From UBA6059 sp965227155 (lineage in GTDB: Bacteria > Bacteroidota > Bacteroidia > Cytophagales > Cyclobacteriaceae): DNA of 64,000 nucleotides. The stretch spans positions 620,001 to 684,000 of the forward strand of contig OZ245731.1 of NCBI GenBank assembly GCA_965227155.1, in the 5' to 3' direction. Positions 50,643 to 60,309 of this stretch are shown piece by piece. Below the pieces are notes generated by a model. It was not told where the DNA came from, did no database searches, and was given only the letters and a program-made list of their open reading frames with translations. Each line of letters opens with the position of its first letter. Position 1 is the first letter of the stretch. The position numbers and the translations under genes were made by a program.

Positions 50643-51803
50643 ATGACCGAATCTGATATATATTTTCATCTGGGTGAGCAACGAGAGCATTATTGGGGTG
50701 CAGGTACACCTCCTATTGTTCCATCCAATAATTTTTGCTTTGATACGGTAGAGCAAATGCGCCACACGCTAGCTCATGAAAGTGAGGAACCATTCTATAC
50801 CAGGGGTGTAAATCCAACCACACAAATGCTACAAAAGAAGCTGGCAGCCCTGGAAAAAACAGAAGACTGTCTCGTGTTTGCCTCCGGAAGTGCTGCCGTG
50901 TCTAATGCCATCACCGCCATGACCAGCGCAGGCGATCATGTGATCTGCGTGCAAAAACCATATAGCTGGACAGCAAAGTTGTTGACGCAGCTGCTACCCC
51001 GCTTTGGCGTGGAAGTAAGCTGGGTAGATGGAAGTGACGTCAACAATTTCAAAGCTGAAATCAAGCCCAATACTAAGCTAATTATGCTGGAAAGTCCTAA
51101 CTCATGGACTTTTGAAATGCAGGATATTGAGGCTGTAGCAATGCTGGCAAAAGAAAATAACATCATCACCTTGATGGACAACAGCTATGCTTCCCCTGTT
51201 AATTGCAATCCGGCAGACTTTGGCATTGACCTGATTGCTCATTCTGCCTCAAAATATATTGGTGGGCATGGAGATGCCATTGCAGGTATTTTGTGTGGTA
51301 GCAAAGCACATCTTCAAAAAATATTTGAAAATGAATTTATGACCTTTGGTGGGATAATTTCTCCCTTTACCGCATGGCTACAGCTTAGAGGCCTTCGTAC
51401 GCTGCCCCTACGCATGCAACGCGTGAGTGAAACTACACCGCTTGTGGTAGATTATCTAGCCAAGCACCCCAAGATCGAAAGGGTATTCTATCCCCATAGC
51501 CAGGATAATCCGCAGCTGGAATTAGCCAAAAAATATCTTAAAAAACCTGCCGGACAATTTTCTATCACACTAAAAACCAAAGAGATAGACAAATTGGAGA
51601 AATTCTGCAATTCGCTTAAAAAATTTATGATGGCTTGTTCGTGGGGTGGCTATGAGTCGTTGATATTTCCAGCAGTAACCCTATATAATTCTCAAAACTA
51701 TGGGGCTACCACACTTCCAATCAATATGGTTCGTTTTTACGTTGGGTTAGAAGATAGTGATTACCTAATTGCCGATTTGGAAGAGGCATTAGCTTATGTT
51801 TAA
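50643..51803 (+). CDS. trans-sulfuration PLP-dependent enzyme (Cys/Met metabolism family)
   Basis: A 386-residue fold-type I PLP enzyme. FYTRGVNPTTQMLQKKLAALE (given in parts), ASGSAAVSNAI, ESPNSWTFEM, DNSYASPVNCNP and the lysine in SASKYIGGHGD (Schiff base) are hallmarks of cystathionine gamma-synthase / beta- and gamma-lyases and O-acetylhomoserine sulfhydrylases. The sub-function cannot be decided from this alone. The end of the gene overlaps the DUF5686 gene by 8 nt, an odd pairing of a metabolic enzyme with an envelope protein. Confidence 0.9.
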   Translation: MTESDIYFHLGEQREHYWGAGTPPIVPSNNFCFDTVEQMRHTLAHESEEPFYTRGVNPTTQMLQKKLAALEKTEDCLVFASGSAAVSNAITAMTSAGDHVICVQKPYSWTAKLLTQLLPRFGVEVSWVDGSDVNNFKAEIKPNTKLIMLESPNSWTFEMQDIEAVAMLAKENNIITLMDNSYASPVNCNPADFGIDLIAHSASKYIGGHGDAIAGILCGSKAHLQKIFENEFMTFGGIISPFTAWLQLRGLRTLPLRMQRVSETTPLVVDYLAKHPKIERVFYPHSQDNPQLELAKKYLKKPAGQFSITLKTKEIDKLEKFCNSLKKFMMACSWGGYESLIFPAVTLYNSQNYGATTLPINMVRFYVGLEDSDYLIADLEEALAYV

Positions 51804-54366
51804 AATACTTTTACCATTTATATGTTTAGTGACAATTGCCAATTTCACCCAGGCTCAAATGATCAGGGGACATGTGACTGATGAGCAAGGTAAGCCCCTT
51901 CCATTTACTACAATTTACCTAAAAGGCACCTCTCAAGGTACTTCAACCAATATACAGGGTGAGTATTTTTTTGAGATCCCTGCCGGAAAGCAGCAAGTAG
52001 TTTTCCAATACATTGGCTACCAGGCTGAGGTGTTTGAGGTTGCGCTGAATAAAGGTGAAAAAGCCACTTTTAATGTTCAATTAGAGCCTGAGGTGATACA
52101 GCTCAAAGAAATTGTAGTGTCTGGTGACGGTAAAGACCCTGCTTATTATGTGATTGCACAGGCTATAAAAAAGCGGAAGTTCCACCTGGAGGAGGTCGCT
52201 GCTTACAAGTGCAATGTGTACATCAAGGGTATGCAAACCATCACTAAAAAGCCTGATAAAATTCTGGGCTTTACAGTGCCTGTAGATACCGGCATAGTGT
52301 ATTTATCCGAATCTATCTCAGAGCTCTTTTTCTTAAAGCCTGACAAAATCAAGGAAAGGGTCATTTCCTCGAAGGTAAGTGGCAACAATCGCGCCTTCAG
52401 TTACAACCAGGCATCCGAAATGCTCGTCAACTTTTATAAAAATATCCTCACCCAGGAAGGACTAACCGAAAGGGGCATTATATCACCAATTGCCAATAAT
52501 GCATTTCTCTTTTATGATTATGAGCTGGCCGGCATTTTTCAGGAAGATGGGGAAACGATCAACAAAATAAAAGTAATTCCAAGGCGACCCAACGATCCTG
52601 CATTTTCAGGGTTTATCTACATCATAGAAAATAGCTGGCGAATCCACAGCGTGGACCTGCTGCTTACCAAAAGCAATCAAATAGAATTTATTGATAGCTT
52701 ATCCATCAAGCAGGTTTATGCACCGGTAGACCCGGGCATCTGGATGATGCTCTCTCAGAAATTCACTTTTGATTTGGATGTGTTTGGCTTTGAAGGAAAA
52801 GGCAATTTCATGGCCGTTCATTCCAACTATGAAGTAAAATCATCCTATCCTTCTGACATTTATAAAGATGAAGTGGAAGAAGATACTCCAGTAAAACCGA
52901 TCCAGAAAATAACGGCTGACAAGCAAGCTGAAGAATTACCTCCCAAAATTGATGCTGAAGAGGCTGCAGAGGAGATTTTTCCAAAGGGCAAGAAGTTTTT
53001 CAATAATGAAATTCTGATTGTAGAAGATCAGTCCAACAAGAAAACGGAGACTTACTGGGAAATGGTTAGGCCCATCCCCTTAACGAGGATTGAAAAGCTG
53101 GATTATCAGTACAAGGACAGCATACAGGCCATTGTAGAATCCAAATCTTACAAAGATTCCATGGATGCAAGGGTAAATAAGGCCAGCCTTGAAAACATTT
53201 TGCTAACCGGCTACCTGCATCGAAATTCCTACAAAGAATCGTATTACAGCTTTGAGCCGCTCACCAATATGTTGCAGTATAATACCGTAGAAGGCTCAGT
53301 AATTAACCTAAAGCTACTTTATACCCAGTTGCGAGAAAGTCAGCCCTTTTTCAGGCTCATTCCTGAAATCAGATATGGTTTCGCCAGCAAGCGATTTTAT
53401 GGGAGAGCCAGGGGTGTATACCTCTATAACAATAAAAAGTTTGGCAGGGTAGATTTGGAAGGTGGAAGTTTTGTCTCACAAATCAATGAGGAAGACCCCA
53501 TAAAACCATGGGTAAATTCATTTTACACGCTGGTGCTTCGAGAAAATTATCTCAAGCTGTATGAAAAACAATATGCCCGGTTTAAACATCAGCTTGAGTA
53601 TTTCAATGGCTTTTTTATGGAGGCTAGTTTGGAATATACAAACCGGTCAAGCTTAAGCAATGCAGCGGATTTCTCTTTCTTTAGGGAAGGTGATCGGGCT
53701 TTCTCACCAAATTCACCTGCCAATATCGAACTTTTTAATACCGCCTTTCCTGAGCATCAGGCTCTATCATTACAATTGCTGTGGAAAATACGATTTGCGC
53801 AGCAGTATATTTCCAGGCCAGAGCGGAAATACATCGTATCTACGAAGTACCCACACCTAAATATTCGATATAAGAAGGGAATTGATATGCTTGGTAGTGA
53901 TATCAATTACGATTTAATTGAATTTGAAGTCCGGCATGATGCCTCTTTTGGGTTATTGGGGGATGGTGCCATTACTGCCAGCTACGGCAATTTTGTGAAT
54001 GCACAGTCTATGTATTTCCCTGATTTCAGACATTTTAATGGCTCCAGAGTTCACATCACTGATTTTAATGCCGGCAATTATCAATTATTGGATTATTATG
54101 CAGCCAGCACTGCCGATGAATATGTTACCGGCACCTATTCACATCATTTCAATGGCTTTTTGTTTAACAAGCTACCATTGGTCAGGAAAACTAAAGTGCA
54201 GGGCGTAGCAAGTGTTAATTACCTTTATACCCCTACCCTTGGCAATTATATTGAACTGGGCTTTGGTATCGAACATATATTTAAAGTAGGTCGCATTGAC
54301 TACTATTGGTCATTTACTGATGGGCAATCTACAGACCAGGGACTAAGGTTTGGCATAGGATTTTAG
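51796..54366 (+). CDS. DUF5686 protein with carboxypeptidase-like regulatory domain
   Basis: An 856-residue envelope protein: signal peptide (about 1-20, ending TQAQ), a carboxypeptidase-like beta domain (about 22-105, VTDEQGKPLPFTTIYLKG), a conserved central region (YYVIAQAIKKRKFHLEEVAA) and a long beta-rich C-terminal half ending GLRFGIGF that looks like an outer-membrane barrel. This is the DUF5686 architecture, common in Bacteroidota. Its role in the outer membrane is not established. It overlaps the PLP enzyme gene, and only 7 bp separate its stop from that of the convergent T9SS gene. Confidence 0.92.
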   Translation: MFKILLPFICLVTIANFTQAQMIRGHVTDEQGKPLPFTTIYLKGTSQGTSTNIQGEYFFEIPAGKQQVVFQYIGYQAEVFEVALNKGEKATFNVQLEPEVIQLKEIVVSGDGKDPAYYVIAQAIKKRKFHLEEVAAYKCNVYIKGMQTITKKPDKILGFTVPVDTGIVYLSESISELFFLKPDKIKERVISSKVSGNNRAFSYNQASEMLVNFYKNILTQEGLTERGIISPIANNAFLFYDYELAGIFQEDGETINKIKVIPRRPNDPAFSGFIYIIENSWRIHSVDLLLTKSNQIEFIDSLSIKQVYAPVDPGIWMMLSQKFTFDLDVFGFEGKGNFMAVHSNYEVKSSYPSDIYKDEVEEDTPVKPIQKITADKQAEELPPKIDAEEAAEEIFPKGKKFFNNEILIVEDQSNKKTETYWEMVRPIPLTRIEKLDYQYKDSIQAIVESKSYKDSMDARVNKASLENILLTGYLHRNSYKESYYSFEPLTNMLQYNTVEGSVINLKLLYTQLRESQPFFRLIPEIRYGFASKRFYGRARGVYLYNNKKFGRVDLEGGSFVSQINEEDPIKPWVNSFYTLVLRENYLKLYEKQYARFKHQLEYFNGFFMEASLEYTNRSSLSNAADFSFFREGDRAFSPNSPANIELFNTAFPEHQALSLQLLWKIRFAQQYISRPERKYIVSTKYPHLNIRYKKGIDMLGSDINYDLIEFEVRHDASFGLLGDGAITASYGNFVNAQSMYFPDFRHFNGSRVHITDFNAGNYQLLDYYAASTADEYVTGTYSHHFNGFLFNKLPLVRKTKVQGVASVNYLYTPTLGNYIELGFGIEHIFKVGRIDYYWSFTDGQSTDQGLRFGIGF

Positions 54367-54373
54367 ACTGGCT

Positions 54374-56932
54374 TTAATACACCATGGTAACGTATCCCTT
54401 ATACTCAGTCTGAGTATACTTGACAAAATAATAATAGGTGCCGGCAGGTTGGTTTTCACCATCCCACGAAAATTGCTTTTCCTCTGAGTAAAATACTTCC
54501 TTGCCGGTTCTATCCACTATCCGGATATACTCAAAGAAGTTATCACAAGCTTCAGGAGGCAGGTTTCTTTCTTGTGGTTCAAGGTTGGTAAGCCTAAATG
54601 TATCATTGAAGCCATCAGCATTGGGTGAAAATGCATTGGCAGGATTAAATGCAACCTCTCCCATGCTTGGTTCTCTTAGTGTCACGCTCAGGTTGAGGGT
54701 ATCAGACAGGGCTTCAGGGCATCTATTGTCTTCTACAAGAAATGAAAGCTGATAAGTCTCCGGGCTGTTGCCGGGCCCCAGCAGACTGCAATCGGGCGTC
54801 CAGATAAGGTTACTGGTAACAACACCTTGCCCATTGGCAGTTGGGAAATCAAAATTATCGAAGAAGACCTGCCTTAACAGTCTAAGGGTAAGAAAGTCAC
54901 CATCTTCATCTCGCGCTGATACTGGCAGGGTGAATTGCTGGTTTACCAAAATCTCAAGGTCTTCAATAGGATCAAAAACAGGTGCATTATTTTCAGGAAC
55001 TACAAAGTTAACTTCTACAGTCAAGGTATCCGCATTTTGATCCTGACACTCGTCCAAATCTTCTGCTATAAAATGAAAGGTGAATGATTCCTGACTTGAT
55101 AAAAAGGGATTTTCGCAATCTATTGTCCAGGTAAAATTGCTCTGTGTGGTACCGGCACCTTGTGCTGTAGGAAACGCAGCTCCTAATTGTGCAAGGGTTC
55201 CTTGTTCAGAAACCGCCGACAATACAATCTGATCCCCATCCGCATCAGTAGCATTCACAGCAAAGCTGAGCGTAGAGTTAAATGCTGCCGTAATGGAAGT
55301 AGTGCTTATGTCAGCGGTTACTTTGGGAGCTGTATTCTCCGGTAGCTCTACAGAAAAGGTAAGCTCCTGCTGCACTCCTGCCTCAAAATTGCATTCGTCA
55401 GCATCCTCCAGTTGGAGCAGAAAAGTAAAAACATCCAAATCGCCCAAATTGGCCAATCCACAGTCGGTATTCCAACTCAACCTACGCTCTATCAATCCAT
55501 TTTGAGTAGTGATATTATTAATCTCAAAGCCAAATTCACCGGCATTGAAACCCACGGGCGCAATAGTCATACTCAAAGGATCAAGATCGGCATCTTCGCC
55601 AATGATGGTCACTGACCGGTTTTCATTTTCCATAAAAATGAGCTCTTCTGGTGCCGGCAAGCTGCTAAAAAATGGATCATTATTGGGTGGTGGTTCTACA
55701 TTGATAGTGAGCCTAACCGTATCCTGCTGAGGCAGTGGGCAGGCATCATCCGCAGCTATCAAGTCGATGACATAAGGGCCATCCTGTATGTAGGGACATT
55801 TATCCACACATACTTCTACCACTAAAGTGTCATTTGTGCCTAGCAGAAACCCTGAATTAACAGAAAGAATATCGCTAACATCACCTTCAAAATTTACACC
55901 TTCGGCTCTTAGGTTTACGCGGGAAATACCCGCCGAATTATCTCTTACCAAAAACTCGAAGCATCGGTCTTCAGCTCCTACTGTATAATTCAATGTCTGT
56001 GATCGGGGGTCAAAATCGGGCTCACCGGGTATTTTTACTGATGCCTGAGGTGGATCAGGGGGATTACACCCATCTACTACCAATAACTGATAGTCCCTCC
56101 TGACCTGCCCGATTTTTTCTCCATCCCTGAATTCCTCAGCCAATACTGAAAAAACATATAGACCGACACGATTTGGCCTAACGGTAATAAAACCTTCATT
56201 ATTGATTTGTAATGATGGTGAACCTGGCACCATATTGTTTATATCAACGCCGGGCCTGAATCGAACTTCTGGATGAGGCCTAGGTGTGGGTATAGGCACC
56301 GGAACCAGTGCAGTACTGTTCAGCGGTGTGGTAAGAGAATAAGTAATAGAATCACCATCCAGGTCAGTACCTGCGAAATCTACGTAGTACAGTTGATCCA
56401 CACAGGCATAATCACTGAGTGGTGGAAAAAGCTGAGGAGATGAGTTGACGAAGGGTTCATTATTTTTAGTGACCGGTGGAAAATCAAGGAGGTAGGTCAT
56501 ACCCGTTCCGCCAGGATTCAGAATGTTTGTGATTGCAAAATTACGACAACATCGCTCCCATACCATGTAATAACCTTCTTCATCACTAAACTCTTCGGGA
56601 TCCAAAAATATCTCCTTGCTGTATTCCGCCCTGAGGGTTCTTAATTCATCAATGACACATAGGATATTGGTATATTGTACAAGACCGGTACCCTGAAGGG
56701 TAATCGTATCGCGACGCATCAATACATCGTCACTTTTTCGGTAGGTGTATACTATGATGGAAGCCTCCGGACCCGGGTTGGCATCCTGCGCCAAATCAAA
56801 ATACTGTATGAGATTTATCCGGTAATTAAACCCCTGAATATGAATCAATTCCAACTCACCCCCTACAATATGATTGGCCATTCCCTGCCATGATATTGCT
56901 CCCAACACTATAAGAAATAGAATCCTCTTCAT
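54374..56932 (-). CDS. large secreted protein with T9SS type B sorting domain
   Basis: An 852-residue product from ATG 56932 with signal peptide (about 1-18), start of body NHIVGGELELIH, several immunoglobulin-like/cadherin-like repeats marked by 'NTAP', 'NNAPVFDPIED' and 'DxDGD' calcium-type loops, and a C-terminal type B domain: NAFSPNADGFNDTFRL ... QPAGTYYYFVKYTQTE. Such proteins travel through the T9SS and act on the cell surface or in gliding-associated adhesion (SprB-like class). The exact role is unknown. Confidence 0.92.
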   Translation of the reverse strand: MKRILFLIVLGAISWQGMANHIVGGELELIHIQGFNYRINLIQYFDLAQDANPGPEASIIVYTYRKSDDVLMRRDTITLQGTGLVQYTNILCVIDELRTLRAEYSKEIFLDPEEFSDEEGYYMVWERCCRNFAITNILNPGGTGMTYLLDFPPVTKNNEPFVNSSPQLFPPLSDYACVDQLYYVDFAGTDLDGDSITYSLTTPLNSTALVPVPIPTPRPHPEVRFRPGVDINNMVPGSPSLQINNEGFITVRPNRVGLYVFSVLAEEFRDGEKIGQVRRDYQLLVVDGCNPPDPPQASVKIPGEPDFDPRSQTLNYTVGAEDRCFEFLVRDNSAGISRVNLRAEGVNFEGDVSDILSVNSGFLLGTNDTLVVEVCVDKCPYIQDGPYVIDLIAADDACPLPQQDTVRLTINVEPPPNNDPFFSSLPAPEELIFMENENRSVTIIGEDADLDPLSMTIAPVGFNAGEFGFEINNITTQNGLIERRLSWNTDCGLANLGDLDVFTFLLQLEDADECNFEAGVQQELTFSVELPENTAPKVTADISTTSITAAFNSTLSFAVNATDADGDQIVLSAVSEQGTLAQLGAAFPTAQGAGTTQSNFTWTIDCENPFLSSQESFTFHFIAEDLDECQDQNADTLTVEVNFVVPENNAPVFDPIEDLEILVNQQFTLPVSARDEDGDFLTLRLLRQVFFDNFDFPTANGQGVVTSNLIWTPDCSLLGPGNSPETYQLSFLVEDNRCPEALSDTLNLSVTLREPSMGEVAFNPANAFSPNADGFNDTFRLTNLEPQERNLPPEACDNFFEYIRIVDRTGKEVFYSEEKQFSWDGENQPAGTYYYFVKYTQTEYKGYVTMVY

Positions 56933-57016
56933 CAATCGACCCACAGGTTAGATTTACTTCTTAACAATTATACGAGGGATTTCCCTCAATATGAATCGGT
57001 ATGGTTATGAAAATTG

Positions 57017-57024
57017 TAATTTTG
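57017..57024 (+). promoter_or_regulatory. predicted -7 element (TAATTTTG) 7 bp before rlmD
   Basis: TAATTTTG matches TAnnTTTG; with usual spacing the transcript would begin at about the rlmD ATG (57032), giving a leaderless or nearly leaderless message. The -33 element is unclear. Confidence 0.35.
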
Positions 57025-57031
57025 CAGCCCT

Positions 57032-58435
57032 ATGGGCAGAAAAAGGAAGAACTTCACTATTCCTCAGGTGACAATCGAGAAAATGGCCGATGATGGCAAA
57101 TGCATCGCCCGCCACGATGGGATGGCCGTATTTGTAAAAGATGTAGCCCCGGGCGATATCGTAGATCTGGAAGTTTACAAGAAAAAAAAGAGCTTTCTCG
57201 AAGCGAGACCTACTGCTTTTCACCATTATTCAGAAGTAAGAAACGAACCTGTCTGCGAGCATTTCGGAATTTGCGGAGGCTGCAAGTGGCAACATATCCA
57301 GTATCAGTACCAGGCTGACTATAAGGCACAGCATGTGATCGATTGCTTTAGAAGGATTGGCAAGTTTGAATTTCCTGAGCCTCTGCCACTATTAAAACCT
57401 GCCCAAACTGAATTTTATAGAAATAAGCTAGAGTTTACATTTTCCAACAACCGCTGGCTTACGCGGGAGGAAATTGAAAGTGGCAAAAACTTTAATAATA
57501 ATGCGCTGGGATTCCACATACCCGGTCGATTTGATAAAATCCTTCAATTGAATAAATGTCACCTTCAGAGTGATTTATCAAATGAGATAAGAAACTGGCT
57601 TTACAATTTTGCTATTGACAACAGTCTCACTTTTTACGACATCAAAGAACACCATGGCTTGCTAAGAAATCTGATCATCAGAAACAGCACTACAGGCCAA
57701 TATATGGTGATCGTACAGTTTGGAGAAAGCGATGAGTTGCAAATTAATCAGGTGATGACAGCCCTGGCTGATCAGTTTCCCCAGATTAGCTCGCTCCACT
57801 ACATAATAAATACCAAGGCCAATGATTCTTATACCGACCAGGAGGTAGTCCTTTTTGCCGGCAAGAACCATATTGTAGAAAAAATGGATGATTTGGAGTT
57901 TATCATTAGTCCTAAATCATTCTACCAAACCAATAGCTTGCAAGCCAAAGCGCTGTATCAAGTGGCAAAGGATTTTTGTGAATTTAAAGGGGATGAAATC
58001 ACCTACGACTTATATACCGGTACAGGTACTATTGCCAATTTTGTCGCCCGCAGTACCAGTAAAGTGATTGGCATTGAGTACGTGGAAGATGCTATTACAG
58101 ATGCCATACAGAACAGTGCCATCAATAGCATTACAAATACAAAATTCTTTGCCGGCGACATGAAGGATATGCTTACAGCACCTTTCATTGCAGAGCATGG
58201 GCATCCGCAGATCGTAATCACCGATCCACCACGTGCAGGCATGCATGGCAGTGTTATTCAAACTTTGCTGGAGATAGCACCACAGAAAATTGTTTATGTG
58301 AGTTGTAATCCGGCTACACAAGCCAGGGATATTGCCTTACTAAGTGAAGGATATACTGTTGGTAAAGTTCAGCCGGTGGATATGTTTCCACATACGGCAC
58401 ATGTAGAAAATGTAGTTCAATTAATTAAAAAATGA
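57032..58435 (+). CDS. rlmD: 23S rRNA (uracil-C5)-methyltransferase RlmD-type
   Basis: A 467-residue enzyme with N-terminal TRAM domain (about 8-60), an Fe-S cluster set Cys75, Cys81, Cys84 (CEHFGICGGCKWQH) and the class I SAM fold with PKSFYQTNSLQ, YDLYTGTGTIANF, TDPPRAGMH and VSCNPATQARDIALL (catalytic Cys). It methylates U1939 of 23S rRNA or a close site; RlmC/RlmD/TrmA are close relatives, and the RlmD name is by best resemblance. The next gene starts within its stop codon (ATGA overlap). Confidence 0.9.
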   Translation: MGRKRKNFTIPQVTIEKMADDGKCIARHDGMAVFVKDVAPGDIVDLEVYKKKKSFLEARPTAFHHYSEVRNEPVCEHFGICGGCKWQHIQYQYQADYKAQHVIDCFRRIGKFEFPEPLPLLKPAQTEFYRNKLEFTFSNNRWLTREEIESGKNFNNNALGFHIPGRFDKILQLNKCHLQSDLSNEIRNWLYNFAIDNSLTFYDIKEHHGLLRNLIIRNSTTGQYMVIVQFGESDELQINQVMTALADQFPQISSLHYIINTKANDSYTDQEVVLFAGKNHIVEKMDDLEFIISPKSFYQTNSLQAKALYQVAKDFCEFKGDEITYDLYTGTGTIANFVARSTSKVIGIEYVEDAITDAIQNSAINSITNTKFFAGDMKDMLTAPFIAEHGHPQIVITDPPRAGMHGSVIQTLLEIAPQKIVYVSCNPATQARDIALLSEGYTVGKVQPVDMFPHTAHVENVVQLIKK

Positions 58436-58812
58436 TGTTTGATAACGATCCTGAACTCAACGGAAAATATTTAGGCACAATAACCAGTGACTTTGTAAAG
58501 GTGGCTGACAATTTAAAAGAAGCTTCCTACCAAATAAGGAACCGGGGCTTTTCAAAGTACCCCATCTTTCCTATCAGTAAGGAGGAGGTGCCCATCGGTC
58601 AGGCGCTCATCAAAAAAGGAGAACTGGACACCAATTGGCATTATAACGTGACCTACCTTGACGAATTTTTACAACGCAAACTCATTGAGGATAAGAATGT
58701 TGACATTTTCGAGGAATCGTACAAAGATCCCGACGAATATTGCTGCTTGTTTGTTGTAGATAAAGAATTTACCAACTTTATTTACATACCTTATCCTGAA
58801 GAAAATCAATAA
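58432..58812 (+). CDS. uncharacterised 126-aa protein coupled to rlmD
   Basis: The ATG overlaps the rlmD stop by 4 nt. The acidic, mostly soluble product has no signal peptide or membrane segment. Distinct pieces are YQIRNRGFSKYPIFPISKEE, WHYNVTYLDEFLQRKLIED and a C-terminal YCCLFVVDKEFTNFIYIPYP. It looks like a conserved Bacteroidota protein without an assigned function. Coupling with rlmD would fit a role near ribosome modification, but this is inference from position. Confidence 0.8.
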   Translation: MMFDNDPELNGKYLGTITSDFVKVADNLKEASYQIRNRGFSKYPIFPISKEEVPIGQALIKKGELDTNWHYNVTYLDEFLQRKLIEDKNVDIFEESYKDPDEYCCLFVVDKEFTNFIYIPYPEENQ

Positions 58813-58829
58813 CTAACCTTAAAAATCAA

Positions 58830-59660
58830 ATGGAAGAATTATCAACTGACAACCTTCAGAAATATACTGATCAGTTAATCGAAATGGCTGTACAGTATGG
58901 CCCAAAACTTATACTTGCCATTCTGACCCTCATCATAGGTCTTTGGGTGATCGGAGCTGTGCTTAAAGGCCTGGGCAAAGTATTGGAAAAAAGAGAAGTG
59001 GACCCTTCACTCACACCTTTTTTAAAGAGCCTCTTATCTATTTTCCTAAAAGTAATGCTGGTGATTTCAGTGATCAGCATGGTTGGCGTAGAAATGACCT
59101 CCTTCATAGCCATTATTGGTGCTGCCGGTTTAGCCGTAGGCCTGGCTTTGCAGGGTACACTACAAAACTTTGCAGGTGGCGTTATCATTTTACTATTACG
59201 ACCATTTAAAGTAGGTGATGTGATAGATGCCAAAGGCTATCTGGGCACAGTCCATCAGATTCAAATTTTCTACACTATTATACACACTTTCGATAAGAAG
59301 GTGGTATGGGTACCCAACGGCGCTTTGGCAAATTCTGACCTGACAAATATGTCGCAGCAGGAAGTACGACGCACCGACTGGACATTTGGCATAGCCTACG
59401 GCGATGATTATGACAAAGCAAAGGCTGTACTGCAAAAACTGATCGACGCGGATGAAAGGATATTAAAAGACCCTGAGCCATTCATTGCTCTGGGTTCATT
59501 AGGAGATAGCTCTGTTAATATCATTGTGCGCGTGTGGACACAAGCCTCTGATCTATGGCCTGTTCATTTTGAAATGAATGAAAAGGTATATCGTGAATTT
59601 GCAAATGAGGGATTATCAATACCTTTCCCTCAAATGGATGTACATGTACACCAACAATAA
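58830..59660 (+). CDS. small-conductance mechanosensitive channel (MscS family)
   Basis: The 276-residue protein has three membrane helices; the pore-lining helix is GAAGLAVGLALQGTLQNFAG (about 96-115), and the following beta domain carries RPFKVGDVI and VPNGALANSDLTNMS. This is the E. coli MscS core size, without the large extra domains of MscK. It opens under membrane tension to release solutes. It is followed by a clear terminator. Confidence 0.95.
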   Translation: MEELSTDNLQKYTDQLIEMAVQYGPKLILAILTLIIGLWVIGAVLKGLGKVLEKREVDPSLTPFLKSLLSIFLKVMLVISVISMVGVEMTSFIAIIGAAGLAVGLALQGTLQNFAGGVIILLLRPFKVGDVIDAKGYLGTVHQIQIFYTIIHTFDKKVVWVPNGALANSDLTNMSQQEVRRTDWTFGIAYGDDYDKAKAVLQKLIDADERILKDPEPFIALGSLGDSSVNIIVRVWTQASDLWPVHFEMNEKVYREFANEGLSIPFPQMDVHVHQQ

Positions 59661-59683
59661 CGCGAAAAATATTAAAATCAATG

Positions 59684-59710
59684 AAGAGGGCTGCTGGCCC
59701 TCTTTTTTTT
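59684..59710 (+). terminator. intrinsic terminator after the mechanosensitive channel gene
   Basis: AAGAGGGC (59684-59691) and GCCCTCTT (59697-59704) pair around a 5-nt loop, with an 8-T run at 59703-59710. Confidence 0.9.
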
Positions 59711-59753
59711 GAACTATTTTTTATCTGATCAGTATATATACCAAAAGCTGATT

Positions 59754-60251
59754 ATGAGACTCGCCATAATTTTCCTCATTTCATTTGCTGTTTTTCAGGC
59801 ATGCTCAGGGCAAGATGAACAGACACAAAAAAAGGGCTTAAATAAAAGCTTACCAGATTTTGAAGCATTTCAACTTTCGGAAGCCGAATGGAGAGAGAAA
59901 TTATCCGAAGAGGAATATTACATTTTGCGAAAAGCGGGAACTGAAAGGGCTTTTACTGGCAAATACTGGGATAATAAGAAAGAGGGACAATACCACTGTG
60001 CTGCTTGTAAGCTGCCATTGTTTTCTTCAAAGACCAAATACAGGAGTGGTACCGGCTGGCCTAGCTTTTGGGCACCGTTAGATGAAAAATATGTAGGTGA
60101 AGTAGAAGATACAAGTTTGGGTATGATCAGGACAGAGGTCGTATGTGCGCGATGCGGCGGTCATTTGGGTCATGTTTTTCCCGATGGTCCCAAACCAACA
60201 GGCCTAAGGTATTGCCTAAATTCCGCAGCGCTTAGTTTTGAGGAGAGGTAG
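59754..60251 (+). CDS. msrB: peptide-methionine (R)-S-oxide reductase MsrB, exported lipoprotein-like
   Basis: A 165-residue MsrB from ATG 59754. Zinc cysteines Cys82/Cys85 (CAAC) and Cys131/Cys134 (CARCGGHLGHVF), and the catalytic Cys154 in LRYCLNSAAL, are all present, with the signature SGTGWPSFW. The first ~17 residues form a signal with a lipobox-like FQAC, so this reductase probably repairs oxidised methionine in the periplasm or at the outer membrane. A longer frame from 59709 adds 15 residues without homology. Confidence 0.93.
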   Translation: MRLAIIFLISFAVFQACSGQDEQTQKKGLNKSLPDFEAFQLSEAEWREKLSEEEYYILRKAGTERAFTGKYWDNKKEGQYHCAACKLPLFSSKTKYRSGTGWPSFWAPLDEKYVGEVEDTSLGMIRTEVVCARCGGHLGHVFPDGPKPTGLRYCLNSAALSFEER

Positions 60252-60280
60252 AAAGTTAATTGACATTGTTGGTTTATTTT

Positions 60281-60300
60281 AGTGATAATTTTATCACTAC
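60281..60300. promoter_or_regulatory. perfect 20-bp palindrome before the mosaic protein gene
   Basis: TAGTGATA (60281-60288) and TATCACTA (60293-60300) are exact inverted repeats with a 4-nt centre, 9 bp before the ATG at 60310. A weak TATTTTAG (-7-like) overlaps its left edge. It may be an operator or a 5' RNA hairpin. Confidence 0.45.
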
Positions 60301-60309
60301 CATCTACCA

